Positions 46,891 through 55,025 of a DNA stretch of 64,000 nt are shown piece by piece. The notes below the pieces were generated by a model that was not told the DNA's origin, did no database searches, and was given only the letters and a program-made list of their open reading frames with translations. Position 1 is the first letter of the stretch. Each line of letters starts with the position of its first letter. Source of the DNA: Micavibrio sp. TMED2 (GTDB taxonomy: Bacteria; Pseudomonadota; Alphaproteobacteria; TMED2); contig NHBH01000009.1 of the NCBI GenBank assembly GCA_002168225.1, positions 257,609 through 321,608 of the forward strand, given 5' to 3'. The position numbers and the translations under genes are program-made.

Positions 46891-47289
46891 ATGAGCACAC
46901 CCGAAGCAGGAATCCAGACGGTACAAGCCGCTGAAGATGCAGACGATCGGAAGCGGAACATCTTTGCGGCGGGCGGTGTGATCGGCGCCATTCTGGCCTC
47001 GACCTGCTGCGTGGTGCCGCTGCTGTTCGTAATGCTCGGCATCTCCGGGGCCTGGATCGGCAACCTTACCGCGCTTGAGCCCTACAAGCCGTATTTCGCA
47101 GGCATTGCGCTTGTCTTCATCGGCCTCGGCTTCCGGCAGGTCTATTTCAAAGCCAAGCCCGCTTGTGTGGACGGTTCCTATTGCGCCAAGCCGCAGTCGG
47201 CCGTCATCACCAAGACTGCGCTTTGCCTCTCCACCGTGGTGATCTTGCTCGCGCTGACCATCAATTGGTGGGCGCCGCTCTTCTACTGA
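46891..47289 (+). CDS. merT: Mercuric ion transport protein MerT
   Basis: A 132-residue inner-membrane protein with three helices that brings Hg(II) into the cytoplasm. The first helix contains the vicinal cysteines in ILASTCCVVPLLF; the cytoplasmic loop has the second pair in ACVDGSYCAKP. The N-terminal ~25 residues are hydrophilic and longer than in Tn501 MerT. GGCGAGGACG lies upstream of the ATG. First gene of the mer operon. Confidence 0.93.
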   Translation: MSTPEAGIQTVQAAEDADDRKRNIFAAGGVIGAILASTCCVVPLLFVMLGISGAWIGNLTALEPYKPYFAGIALVFIGLGFRQVYFKAKPACVDGSYCAKPQSAVITKTALCLSTVVILLALTINWWAPLFY

Positions 47290-47312
47290 GACCAAACATA
47301 GGAGTAACCGCC

Positions 47313-47645
47313 ATGAGACGCCCCCTTATCCTCGCTGCTGCCTTGCTGGCCCTCGGCGGACTCGGCTGGACCATCGGAACGGCCGTGGCCCCGGCCGCCG
47401 CCCAGTCCGCCTCCCAACAGGTGGCGGCCGCCCAGACCCGGACCTTCGCCATCCAGAACATGACCTGCGCGCTCTGCCCAGTGACCGTGAAACGCGCCAT
47501 GGAAGGCGTAGAGGGCGTTCGCTCGGTCAATATCGACTTCGATGCCAAGACAGCAACCGTGGTCTTCGACCCATCGGTGACGAACGCAGACGCCATCGCC
47601 GCGGCCTCGACCAACGCGGGCTATCCGGCCTCGGTCCGAGGCTGA
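47313..47645 (+). CDS. merP: Periplasmic mercury-binding protein MerP
   Basis: A 110-residue protein with a Sec signal peptide (LILAAALLALGGLG, likely cleavage after AAAQS) and one HMA domain with the metal site NMTCALCPVTVKRAM. It captures Hg(II) in the periplasm and hands it to MerT. I choose the ATG at 47313 with GGAG at 47301-47304; the longer frame back to 47163 overlaps merT and is not supported. Confidence 0.94.
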   Translation: MRRPLILAAALLALGGLGWTIGTAVAPAAAQSASQQVAAAQTRTFAIQNMTCALCPVTVKRAMEGVEGVRSVNIDFDAKTATVVFDPSVTNADAIAAASTNAGYPASVRG

Positions 47646-47650
47646 GGCCG

Positions 47651-47908
47651 ATGAAGGACGCAACGATCCTCAAGACCGGTATCATCGGGGCCGCGATCGC
47701 CGCGATCTGCTGCGCCACGCCGGTGCTTGTCATTGCCCTCGGCGCGGTCGGCCTTTCGGCGTGGATTGGCGGTCTCGACTATGTGCTGCTGCCCGCGCTC
47801 GTCCTCTTCCTCGGCGTGGCGGCCTACGGCCTGTGGCGGCAGAGCCGCGCGGCGGCTTGCTGCGATAGGGACGATGTCCAGACGATTAATTTTCAGAGAG
47901 ATAAATAA
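47651..47908 (+). CDS. merF: Mercury transport protein MerF
   Basis: An 85-residue two-helix membrane protein with cysteine pairs in the first helix (AAICCATPVLVI) and in the C-terminal cytoplasmic tail (AAACCDRDD), the MerF pattern. It imports Hg(II) in parallel with MerT. Five bases separate it from merP. Confidence 0.92.
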   Translation: MKDATILKTGIIGAAIAAICCATPVLVIALGAVGLSAWIGGLDYVLLPALVLFLGVAAYGLWRQSRAAACCDRDDVQTINFQRDK

Positions 47909-47913
47909 CCTTC

Positions 47914-49269
47914 ATGTCCGACGGATTTGAGTTCGACCTCATCGTCATCGGCGCGGGAACGGGCGGCAACGGCGTGGCGCGCATGGCCGCCGCCGAGGGC
48001 TGGAAGGTCGCCATCGTCGACCGGCTTCCCTACGGCGGCACCTGCGCGCTCAGGGGGTGCGATCCCAAGAAGATGCTGGTCGGCGTGACCGAAGGCGTCG
48101 AACGGGCGCGGGCGATGGACGGCAAGGGGCTGATCGCCGAGCCCCGGATCGACTGGGCCGAGATGATGGCCTTCAAGCGGACCTTCACCGACGCCATGCC
48201 GGGCCGGATCGAGGCCGGACACGACAGGGCCGGCATCGCCACGCTCCAAGGATCGGCGCGTTTCACCGCGCCCGACACGGTCGAGATCGACGGCAGGGCC
48301 TGGCGAGCGCGGCATTTCCACATCGCCACGGGCGCGCGGCCTGCCACGCTGGGGATCCCCGGCGAGGAGCATCTGATCACCAGCACCGACTTCCTGGAGC
48401 TGCCGGAATGCCCGCGGCGCATCGTCTTTGTCGGCGGCGGCTATATCGCGTTGGAATTTGCGCATATCGCCGCGCGCGCCGGGGCCGAGACGGTCACCGT
48501 GCTGCAACGCGGGCCCCGCATCCTGCCGAACTTCGATCCCGACCTGACGGCGATCCTGGCCGAGGCGACCGAGGCGCTGGGCGTCGATGTCCACACCGGG
48601 GCCGCGGTCAGCGGCATCGCGCGCGAGGGTAACGCCTTTGCCGTGCAGTACGAAACGCCGGATGGGCCGAAGAAGGTCGTCTGCGACGTTGCGGTTCATG
48701 CGGCCGGGCGGGTGCCGAACATCGAGGATCTGAACCTCGAGGCCGCCGGGGTGGATGCAACGAAACGCGGCATCAAGGTCAGCCCCGCAATGCGCACGTC
48801 GAACCCGGCGATCTTCGCCGCGGGCGACTGCGCCGACAGCGGGCCGAACCTGACGCCGGTCTCGGCCAACGAGGCGCGCATTGCGGCCAAGAACCTGCTG
48901 GCGAACCAGGACGAACGCAAGATCGTCTATCCGCCGATCCCGAGCACGGTCTTCACCCTGCCGCCGCTTGGCAGCGTCGGCCTGTCCGAGGCCGCAGCGA
49001 AGGAGGCGGGACACGACTTCGACGTCCATTTCGAGCGGACCGAGCGATGGTATTCCTCGATACGTGTAAGCGCCGTGGCCAGCGGCTTCAAGGTTTTGGT
49101 GGAGCGTGAGACCGGCCACATCCTCGGCGCGCATCTGATTGGTCCGGGAACGGAGGAACAGATCAATCTTTTCGCGATGGCCATGGGTGCGGGGCTGACC
49201 GCCAACCGGATCAAGGCGGCGATCTTCGCCTATCCCAGCTACGCCTCGGACCTCGGGTCGATGGTCTGA
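47914..49269 (+). CDS. Pyridine nucleotide-disulfide oxidoreductase within the mer operon
   Basis: A 451-residue flavoprotein of the glutathione reductase/lipoamide dehydrogenase fold: FAD motif LIVIGAGTGGNGVARMA, redox pair GGTCALRGCDPKK, NADPH motif FVGGGYIALEFAHIAA and FAD contact IFAAGDCADS. It is not MerA: the C-terminal Cys-Cys is absent. The catalytic base region that reads HPT in glutathione reductase reads AYPSYASD, so a Tyr occupies the His position, as also in MerA. It starts 5 bases after merF and ends 20 bases before merA. It may keep low-molecular-weight thiols reduced or handle mercury-thiol adducts; the substrate is unknown. Confidence 0.85.
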   Translation: MSDGFEFDLIVIGAGTGGNGVARMAAAEGWKVAIVDRLPYGGTCALRGCDPKKMLVGVTEGVERARAMDGKGLIAEPRIDWAEMMAFKRTFTDAMPGRIEAGHDRAGIATLQGSARFTAPDTVEIDGRAWRARHFHIATGARPATLGIPGEEHLITSTDFLELPECPRRIVFVGGGYIALEFAHIAARAGAETVTVLQRGPRILPNFDPDLTAILAEATEALGVDVHTGAAVSGIAREGNAFAVQYETPDGPKKVVCDVAVHAAGRVPNIEDLNLEAAGVDATKRGIKVSPAMRTSNPAIFAAGDCADSGPNLTPVSANEARIAAKNLLANQDERKIVYPPIPSTVFTLPPLGSVGLSEAAAKEAGHDFDVHFERTERWYSSIRVSAVASGFKVLVERETGHILGAHLIGPGTEEQINLFAMAMGAGLTANRIKAAIFAYPSYASDLGSMV

Positions 49270-49289
49270 GAACAGAAAGAAAGACGGAC

Positions 49290-50738
49290 ATGAACGAACG
49301 CCTCAAGCCAAGCCACTGCTGCACCCCCAACGCACGATCCCGGACAACCTACGACCTCGCCGTCATCGGCGCGGGTTCGGCAGGCTTTTCCGCTGCCATC
49401 ACGGCGGCCGAGCAAGGGGCGAGCGTCGCCCTGATCGGCCACGGCACCATTGGCGGCACCTGCGTCAATGTCGGCTGCGTGCCGTCCAAAACCATGATCC
49501 GCGCCGCCGAGGCGCTACATGGCGCAAGGGCGGCGGGCCGGTTCCCGGGCCTGACCGGCGACGCGCAGGTGAATGATTGGCGACGTCTGATCGCCGCCAA
49601 GGACGATCTCGTCTCGACGCTACGGCAGAAGAAATACGCCGACCTGCTGCCCGAGTATGACGGGATTACCTATTTGGAGGGCGCGGCGCGGTTGAACGGC
49701 GCCGGCGTGCTCGTCGAAAACGGCCCTGTCGCCGCCGACAATATCATCATCGCTACGGGCGGACGACCTGCCGTGCCGCCGATTCCCGGCATCAAGACCG
49801 TGGCCTACCTGACCAGCACGACACTGCTGGAATTGGAGACGCTGCCCAGGAGCCTGATTGTCATCGGCGGCGGGTATATCGGCGTGGAGCTTGCCCAGAT
49901 GATGGCGCGCATGGGCGTTGAGGTGACGGTGATCTGCCGGTCGCGCCTGCTGCCGCAGGTGGAACCGGAAGTGTCGGACGCGCTGGCTGCGGCCTTCCGC
50001 GCCGAAGGCATCACGCTTCATTGCGGCATCACCTACGATGCCTGCTGTGAAGATGAGACCGGCGTCACCGTCTGCGTCAGCGAAGGCGGCAAGACGGTCG
50101 AGCTGAAGGCGGAGCGGCTGCTGGTCGCGACGGGACGCATCCCCAATACCGCAACCCTCGGCTTGGCGGAGGCCGGTGTGGCGCAAGACGCTCGCGGCGC
50201 CATCGTGGTCGATGACCACATGCGCACCTCGAAAGCCGGCGTCTACGCGGCGGGCGATGTGACCAACCGGGACCAGTTCGTCTACATGGCGGCCTATGGC
50301 GCAAAGCTCGCCGCGAAGAACGCGCTGAATGGCGATAGCCTCGTCTACGACAATGGAACCATGCCGTGGGTCGTGTTTACGGGTCCACAAGTGGCGGGTG
50401 TCGGCCTGACCGAAGCGGAGGCGCGCGCGACCGGGCATGAGGTCAAGACGAGCGTCCTGACGCTAGACAACGTGCCGCGGGCGCTGGCCGCGCGCGACAC
50501 GCGTGGGCTCATCAAGCTTGTGGCGGACGCGAAAACCGACCGGCTTCTGGGAGGTGTGATCATGGCGCCCGAGGGCGCCGACAGCATCCAGACGCTGGCG
50601 CTGGCGCTCAAGTTCGGCATGACCACGAAGGCACTCGGAGAGATGATCTTCCCCTACCTGACCACTGTTGAAGGGTTGAAGCTGGCCGCCCAGACATTCG
50701 ACAAGGATGTGGCAAAACTCTCCTGCTGTGCCGGTTAA
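49290..50738 (+). CDS. merA: Mercuric reductase MerA (without N-terminal HMA domain)
   Basis: MerA reduces Hg(II) to volatile Hg(0) with NADPH. The 482-residue protein has the FAD motif AVIGAGSAGFSAAI, redox pair GGTCVNVGCVPSK, the substrate-site tyrosine in IFPYLTTVEGLKLAAQTFDKD and the C-terminal metal-delivering SCCAG. The usual ~70-residue NmerA domain is missing; a short leader with Cys-Cys (PSHCCTPN) precedes the core and might serve as a minimal metal-capture site. Last gene of the mer operon; its stop codon overlaps by 3 bases the stop of the convergent next gene. Confidence 0.95.
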   Translation: MNERLKPSHCCTPNARSRTTYDLAVIGAGSAGFSAAITAAEQGASVALIGHGTIGGTCVNVGCVPSKTMIRAAEALHGARAAGRFPGLTGDAQVNDWRRLIAAKDDLVSTLRQKKYADLLPEYDGITYLEGAARLNGAGVLVENGPVAADNIIIATGGRPAVPPIPGIKTVAYLTSTTLLELETLPRSLIVIGGGYIGVELAQMMARMGVEVTVICRSRLLPQVEPEVSDALAAAFRAEGITLHCGITYDACCEDETGVTVCVSEGGKTVELKAERLLVATGRIPNTATLGLAEAGVAQDARGAIVVDDHMRTSKAGVYAAGDVTNRDQFVYMAAYGAKLAAKNALNGDSLVYDNGTMPWVVFTGPQVAGVGLTEAEARATGHEVKTSVLTLDNVPRALAARDTRGLIKLVADAKTDRLLGGVIMAPEGADSIQTLALALKFGMTTKALGEMIFPYLTTVEGLKLAAQTFDKDVAKLSCCAG

Positions 50739-51127
50739 GCCAGTCCCTCAAACACTATCCCCATCTGCTCCGCCCATGGCCGGTCGGCGACCGAAACAAG
50801 GTCGTTCAATGACAGCGCCGGTGGGACGCGCCTGATGACGAGGTGTTCAAGCACCTCGGGTGACAGATAGGCGAGCCGCATCATTCGGCTCACAAACCGG
50901 TCGGAGACCTTCTCGGCCGCCGCGATGTCCTGGATCGTGGAAGCGGCGCCCGTTTCCAGCTGCCGCCGCCAGCTCCAGGCGCGGGCGATGGCGCGCAGCA
51001 CATGAGGGTCTTGTGACCGGCCGTTCCGAACCGTCACCTCGTCGGGCGGCAGGATCTTCGGCCGCCCATTGCGTTTGCGGATCGTCAGGGGGATGACGAC
51101 CCGGATGGTGTTCGTCGAGTCGGTCAT
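50735..51127 (-). CDS. Small HTH-like protein downstream of serine recombinase
   Basis: A 130-residue protein starting MTDSTNTIRVVIPLTIRKRNGRPKILPPDE. Residues 60-110 contain an apparent helix-turn-helix (IQDIAAAEKVSDRFVSRMMRLAYLSPEVLEHL), similar in style to the KorB/ParB DNA-binding segment. Proteins of this kind often follow the DUF2924-recombinase pair in alphaproteobacterial islands. Its ATG overlaps the recombinase stop (ATGA), so it is probably part of the recombination cassette. The function, perhaps a directionality factor, is unproven. Confidence 0.75.
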   Translation of the reverse strand: MTDSTNTIRVVIPLTIRKRNGRPKILPPDEVTVRNGRSQDPHVLRAIARAWSWRRQLETGAASTIQDIAAAEKVSDRFVSRMMRLAYLSPEVLEHLVIRRVPPALSLNDLVSVADRPWAEQMGIVFEGLA

Positions 51128-52461
51128 GCGTGGGCCTCCGTCTGGCGGGGCGCCATCATGTCCCGGAGAACCGAGCCCAGCCCGTCGTGGCGCAGATCGA
51201 CGGCGATGCCGTCTTCGCCGACGGTCACCCGCTCGACCAGAAGCTGGACGATGCGGGTCTGCTCCGCCGGATAGAGCGCCGCCCATAGCTGATCGAACTC
51301 GCCGAGCGCCGTGACGACCGCCTTCTGATCGATGGTCGGGCTCTCGTCGCGCAGGGCCTTTATGGTTCGCGCCGCGACTTCGGGTGCGCGGATCATGCGG
51401 CGGATTTCGCCGACGACGGCATCCTCGACCATGCCGGCGGGCAAGCGCAGCGGACCCGAGGCGTCTCCGGTCGGGCGGTTTCGGATCAGGTCCATCGACG
51501 CGTAGTAGCGGTAGAGGCGCGTGCCCTTCTTCGTCGCGGTCGGCGTCATCGCCGTGCCTGTCTCGGTGAAGATGATCCCCTTCAGCAGGGCCGGCGTCTG
51601 GCGGCGAGTATTCTTCGCCCGCAGGCGCGGGCTCTCCTGCAGGATGCTATGCACCTTGTCCCAGAGGGTCTGATCGATGATGGCCTCGTGCTCGCCGGGA
51701 TAGGCCGTGCCCTTGTGCACGGCTTCGCCAAGGTAGACCCGGTTGTTGATCAGTTTGTAGAGGAAGCCCTTGTCGATCGGCTTGCCGCGCTTGTTCAGCA
51801 CGCCTTCAGCCGCGAGCGCTTTGGCCAGCGTCGTGGCGGAGCCCATGGCGACGAATCGCTCGAAGATCATCCGGACCGTCGCGGCCTCGGCCTCGTTGAC
51901 CACCAGCTTGCGGTCGCGCACGTCGTAGCCCAGCGGGACGTGACCGCCCATCCACATGCCGCGCTTGCGGGATGCCGCGACCTTGTCGCGGATGCGCTCG
52001 CCGATCACCTCCCGCTCGAACTGCGCGAAGCTCAGGAGGATGTTCAGGGTCAAGCGGCCCATCGAGGTCGTGGTGTTGAACGACTGCGTGACCGAAACGA
52101 AGGTCACCTGATTGCGGTCGAAGATCTCGACCAGCTTGGCGAAGTCCATCAGCGAGCGCGACAACCTGTCGATCTTGTAGACCACGATCACATCGATCAG
52201 ACCGGCCTCGACGTCCTGAATGAGGCGCTTCAGGCCGGGCCGTTCCAGCGTGCCACCGGAGAAGCCGCCGTCATCGTAGCGTTCGCGAATGGTGGCCCAG
52301 CCTTCCGCCTTCTGGCTCGTCACGAAGGCCTCGCAAGCCTCGCGCTGGGCGTCGAGGCTGTTGAACTCCATGTCGAGCCCTTCCTCGCTCGACTTGCGGG
52401 TATAAATGGCGCAGCGCTGGCGGCGCGGAACGACCGCGACGGCTTCCTGATGACGGCTCAT
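51124..52461 (-). CDS. Site-specific serine recombinase
   Basis: A 445-residue large serine recombinase starting MSRHQEAVAVV. The catalytic serine lies in AIYTRKSSEEGLDMEFNSLD; further resolvase motifs are YDDGGFSGGTLERPGL and DVIVVYKIDRLSRSLMDF. The Recombinase domain follows. The zinc-ribbon segment reads LLKGIIFTETGTAMTPTATK: the cysteines found in phiC31-type enzymes are replaced. Such enzymes insert or excise islands. Start and stop overlap the DUF2924 gene and the small gene as ATGA, forming a three-gene cassette. Longer readings to 52620 overlap DUF2924 and are unlikely. Confidence 0.92.
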   Translation of the reverse strand: MSRHQEAVAVVPRRQRCAIYTRKSSEEGLDMEFNSLDAQREACEAFVTSQKAEGWATIRERYDDGGFSGGTLERPGLKRLIQDVEAGLIDVIVVYKIDRLSRSLMDFAKLVEIFDRNQVTFVSVTQSFNTTTSMGRLTLNILLSFAQFEREVIGERIRDKVAASRKRGMWMGGHVPLGYDVRDRKLVVNEAEAATVRMIFERFVAMGSATTLAKALAAEGVLNKRGKPIDKGFLYKLINNRVYLGEAVHKGTAYPGEHEAIIDQTLWDKVHSILQESPRLRAKNTRRQTPALLKGIIFTETGTAMTPTATKKGTRLYRYYASMDLIRNRPTGDASGPLRLPAGMVEDAVVGEIRRMIRAPEVAARTIKALRDESPTIDQKAVVTALGEFDQLWAALYPAEQTRIVQLLVERVTVGEDGIAVDLRHDGLGSVLRDMMAPRQTEAHA

Positions 52462-52967
52462 CGGTCGTCCCTCCGCGCCTCGCGCAAGCCGAAGAAGCGG
52501 TAGCCGTTCCACTGCGTGCCGGTGATCGCCCGCGCCACCGCCGAGAGCGACTTGAACTTGCGCCCCTGCCAGTCGAAGCCGTCCTTCATCACCGTGACGG
52601 TGTGCTCTACCCCGTCCCATTCGCGCACGAGGCGGGTTCCGACCACGGGGTTGCGGGGATCCGCGATGATCGTCTTGCGCCCGGCCCGGCCCTCGATTTC
52701 GTCAGCCAGCAAGTCCAGCGTCCGCCGCGTCTCGCGGGACAGGCCGCCGAGGGTCAGTTCCTGGACCCGGTAGCTGAGCCTCAGCTCGAGGTAACTGCGG
52801 CTGTTGTTCGGAGCGGGGGTGCCGAAGATGCTTTCCCACTTCGCCTTCAGCTCGACCACCGTCATTCGTTTCAGCGCTGCAAGCTGCGTGACCACGCTCG
52901 CGTCCGCCGCGTCGCGTTCGCCCACCCGCCATGGCGCGGCGTCAGTCTTTCTCTTTGTTCCTGGCAT
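52458..52967 (-). CDS. DUF2924 domain-containing protein
   Basis: A 169-residue protein of the DUF2924 family, which accompanies serine recombinases in alphaproteobacterial mobile elements. Visible features: QLAALKRMTVVELKAKWESIFG, the SRSYLELRLSYRVQEL helix, and a C-terminal FKSLSAVARAITGTQWNGYRFFGL motif resembling a DNA-binding fold. It overlaps the recombinase by 4 bases and the small upstream gene by 1 base (TAATG). A role in recombination-site binding is inferred from constant pairing only. Confidence 0.88.
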   Translation of the reverse strand: MPGTKRKTDAAPWRVGERDAADASVVTQLAALKRMTVVELKAKWESIFGTPAPNNSRSYLELRLSYRVQELTLGGLSRETRRTLDLLADEIEGRAGRKTIIADPRNPVVGTRLVREWDGVEHTVTVMKDGFDWQGRKFKSLSAVARAITGTQWNGYRFFGLREARRDDR

Positions 52968-53191
52968 TATTGCCCTCCAACTCGGTTGCTCGGTTTGCGA
53001 CGACCAACACGGCGTTTGAGGGCGAGAATGTCGAATGAACTGTCTTCGCCAGGTGCAGATAAAGAACTGGACTGTTCCGGCAGTATACGCCTCAGCCCCG
53101 CGGCAAAAATGAACGCGAGTTCATCGAGGCGTTCGCCCGTCGACAGACGGACGGGCAGCAGCGGGTTCGGGCCAGATCGGGCGTCTTGCAT
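52967..53191 (-). CDS. Small conserved protein preceding DUF2924
   Basis: A 74-residue protein starting MQDARSGPNPLLPVRLSTGE, followed by LDELAFIFAAGLRRIL. An upstream ATG at 53251 would add 20 residues. Its TAA stop shares a base with the DUF2924 ATG, which supports it as a real gene. I recall similar small proteins in front of DUF2924-recombinase pairs. Function unknown. Confidence 0.6.
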   Translation of the reverse strand: MQDARSGPNPLLPVRLSTGERLDELAFIFAAGLRRILPEQSSSLSAPGEDSSFDILALKRRVGRRKPSNRVGGQ

Positions 53192-53381
53192 GAGACCGTT
53201 CGCAACAGAAGATGACTGGCGAAACGGTAGTCGCAAAACGACGATATGCAATCATATTCAATGACTTATCGCTTTTCTGCGGAATCATTAGAAGCAGATC
53301 GAAGCCGTTCGTCAGGCCTTTCCAGCGTGAACATCTGTGCAAGTCGCCCGGAGCGGCGCTGCCCGCAGCATTGTTGGGTCG

Positions 53382-54314
53382 TTACATCGAATCATCACGG
53401 GTGAACTGGTCGTACGCGTCCCAGGGCGTATCCTCTTCGATCTCACAAACATCGAAGGCGTCATCGAACTGGAGAATGGTCAGAGACATGTCGAGAAACT
53501 CGGACACCATCGCCAATTCGCGCACTGGCTCCGAGCCGCGGCTGAAGTTCCAAACGCCGTTCGGCCGGGCGACTGGCCTGTCCGAAACGAATCCTCTTTC
53601 GGCAGCGCCGATGGCGGCCAGCGCGTCATCCGGGATCGGCATCCCCGATCGAACGAAGATCCCGCTCTTTAGGGCGGCTTTGCTGGCGCGTCCCCATTTC
53701 GCGTGGCCGTCGCGCGCCACGATCATCGCCGCTCGCCTATCCGTGAAATCGATCCACTTCCGGCAAGCGGCGATCAACGACACGCCGTAGCGATCCGTGA
53801 CGTGGTTCAGGAGATCGACGGTCATCTCGTGTCCATCGACCTGAGCCCTATAATCGTCGAGCGGCATAAGCAGGAAAGACGCGAACGTGTCGGCTTCCTC
53901 CTCCCGCTGCTTCTCCTCCTCCTGCCAGCTATTGGGAAGCAGTGGTTTGCACTGGAAATCGCAATCGCGATCGAGAATGCCCGAATTGTAGTCTTGGGCG
54001 GTCAAGGTCGGGCGATGAAGCAGATAATGACCGAATTCATGCGCGAGTGTGAACCGCACCCGGCCCCGATACCGCGGATCGTCGTTGTAGACGATGTGCC
54101 ATTCCGGCCTCTTCCTGTGTGGCCTGAGCATACCCTCGAAGCCGGGTAGATCCCCGCCCACGATCTTAGTGATCGGATCCTCGTTGTTTTTGGAGACCTC
54201 GCGGGCAAGCGCTTCGACGTCCACCGGAAAGCGGTCCTCTCCCAGAACATGACGTAGCAGGATCGAAAGACGGTTCGCCTCTTGTTGAGGGGATTTGCGC
54301 TTTCCATTGCTCAT
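53382..54314 (-). CDS. ImmA/IrrE family metallopeptidase
   Basis: A 310-residue zinc peptidase of the ImmA/IrrE (M78) type. The HExxH site is FTLAHEFGHYLLHRP around residue 100, and the third ligand region is EEADTFASFLLMP about 55 residues later. ImmA proteases cleave the partner XRE repressor of a mobile element and so release its genes. The ATG overlaps the stop of the upstream repressor gene (TAATG), the arrangement of ImmR/ImmA in ICEBs1-like elements. The C-terminal half (about 180-310) is specific to this subgroup. Confidence 0.9.
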   Translation of the reverse strand: MSNGKRKSPQQEANRLSILLRHVLGEDRFPVDVEALAREVSKNNEDPITKIVGGDLPGFEGMLRPHRKRPEWHIVYNDDPRYRGRVRFTLAHEFGHYLLHRPTLTAQDYNSGILDRDCDFQCKPLLPNSWQEEEKQREEEADTFASFLLMPLDDYRAQVDGHEMTVDLLNHVTDRYGVSLIAACRKWIDFTDRRAAMIVARDGHAKWGRASKAALKSGIFVRSGMPIPDDALAAIGAAERGFVSDRPVARPNGVWNFSRGSEPVRELAMVSEFLDMSLTILQFDDAFDVCEIEEDTPWDAYDQFTRDDSM

Positions 54315-54676
54315 TAGTCGTCGTCCAACGCGTCCAATATGCGACGGAGTCGCTCTTTCGATGGAGCATCCATCTTCTTGTATTTTCGGAAGAATGCGAT
54401 GTCCTCTGCGTCTTCTTCCTTCTCTCCGTCACCTGCCAGCAGGTACTCAACGGTGGTGTCGATTGCGGTTGCGATCAGAGCAAGTTTTTCCGCCGAAGGG
54501 CGCGCGACGTCCTTGTTCTCGATCTCCCACATGTAGCTCTTGCTGGATCCGACCCTTTCGGCGAGCGCCTCCAGGGTCAGTCCTCGCTTCAGTCTGAGCT
54601 CGCGAACGCGCTCTCCCAAGGGTGTTGGCACCGGGTGTTCTCCTGTTTGTCCGCCGGGTTCGTTATCGCGATACAT
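54314..54676 (-). CDS. XRE family repressor, ImmR-like
   Basis: A 120-residue regulator with an N-terminal HTH (VRELRLKRGLTLEALAERVGSSKSYMWEIE, residues 24-53) and an acidic C-terminal tail. It is coupled to the ImmA-type protease gene, which points to a protease-controlled repressor of the element. Two starts are possible: the ATG at 54676 (weak AGGA 4 bases upstream), or a GTG at 54631 with AGGAG 8 bases upstream, which would leave the operator-like site at 54658-54674 outside the coding region. I favour neither strongly. Confidence 0.9.
   Translation of the reverse strand: MYRDNEPGGQTGEHPVPTPLGERVRELRLKRGLTLEALAERVGSSKSYMWEIENKDVARPSAEKLALIATAIDTTVEYLLAGDGEKEEDAEDIAFFRKYKKMDAPSKERLRRILDALDDD
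54655..54674. promoter_or_regulatory. Operator-like site 2 near the repressor start
   Basis: CGGGTTCGTTATCGCGATAC shares CGGGTTCGTTA with the complement of site 1 at 54722-54740. It lies in the first codons of the repressor or just before them if the GTG start at 54631 is used. Repeated sites around an XRE gene suggest repressor binding and autoregulation. Confidence 0.5.
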
Positions 54677-54683
54677 CTAGTCC

Positions 54684-54713
54684 TTGACACGCCGTACCTG
54701 CAATACCTATCTT
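54684..54713 (+). promoter_or_regulatory. Promoter for the rightward island genes
   Basis: TTGACA (54684-54689) and TATCTT (54708-54713) with an 18-base spacer. It reads towards DUF2188 and the following genes. The palindromic operator-like site 1 (54722-54737) covers the expected transcription start, so repression by the adjacent XRE protein is plausible. Confidence 0.6.
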
Positions 54714-54721
54714 GCGCACAA

Positions 54722-54737
54722 GTTCGTAGTAACGAAC
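54722..54737. promoter_or_regulatory. Operator-like palindrome, site 1
   Basis: GTTCGT-AGTA-ACGAAC is a perfect 6+6 inverted repeat 8 bases after the -10 box. Its flank (reading leftward CGGGTTCGTTA) is repeated at 54655-54665, so two binding sites for the same regulator are likely. Confidence 0.6.
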
Positions 54738-54771
54738 CCGCTTTCGCGCTTTCACGAGACAGGAGGCCGTC

Positions 54772-55014
54772 ATGGCTAAAGCAGGTAACGGTTCGGGCAC
54801 CCATCACGTGGTCCCCAATCCCAATGGCGGATGGGATGTCCGCCGCGGCGGCGCCGAGCGCGCCAGCGGGCACTTCGACACGAAGCGGGAGGCGATCGAC
54901 CGTGGGCGAGAGATCAGCCGCAACGCCGGGACGGAATTCAAGATCCACAACCAGGATGGCCGGATTGGCCAGTCCGATTCCCACGGGAACGACCCCCGCA
55001 ACATCAAGGGCTAA
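54772..55014 (+). CDS. DUF2188 domain-containing protein
   Basis: An 80-residue protein matching DUF2188: HHVVPNPNGGWDVRRGGAER, then HFDTKREAIDRGREISRN and the C-terminal FKIHNQDGRI. The family is small, basic and widely spread in mobile elements; its function is not known. AGGAGG lies 6 bases before the ATG. It is the first gene of the rightward unit controlled by the repressed promoter. Confidence 0.88.
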   Translation: MAKAGNGSGTHHVVPNPNGGWDVRRGGAERASGHFDTKREAIDRGREISRNAGTEFKIHNQDGRIGQSDSHGNDPRNIKG

Positions 55015-55025
55015 GGAGATCGGCC

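Noticed and set aside
47893..49134. 413-residue leftward open frame
   Set aside because: Antisense to the flavoprotein gene of the mer operon, whose FAD and redox motifs are clear on the plus strand.
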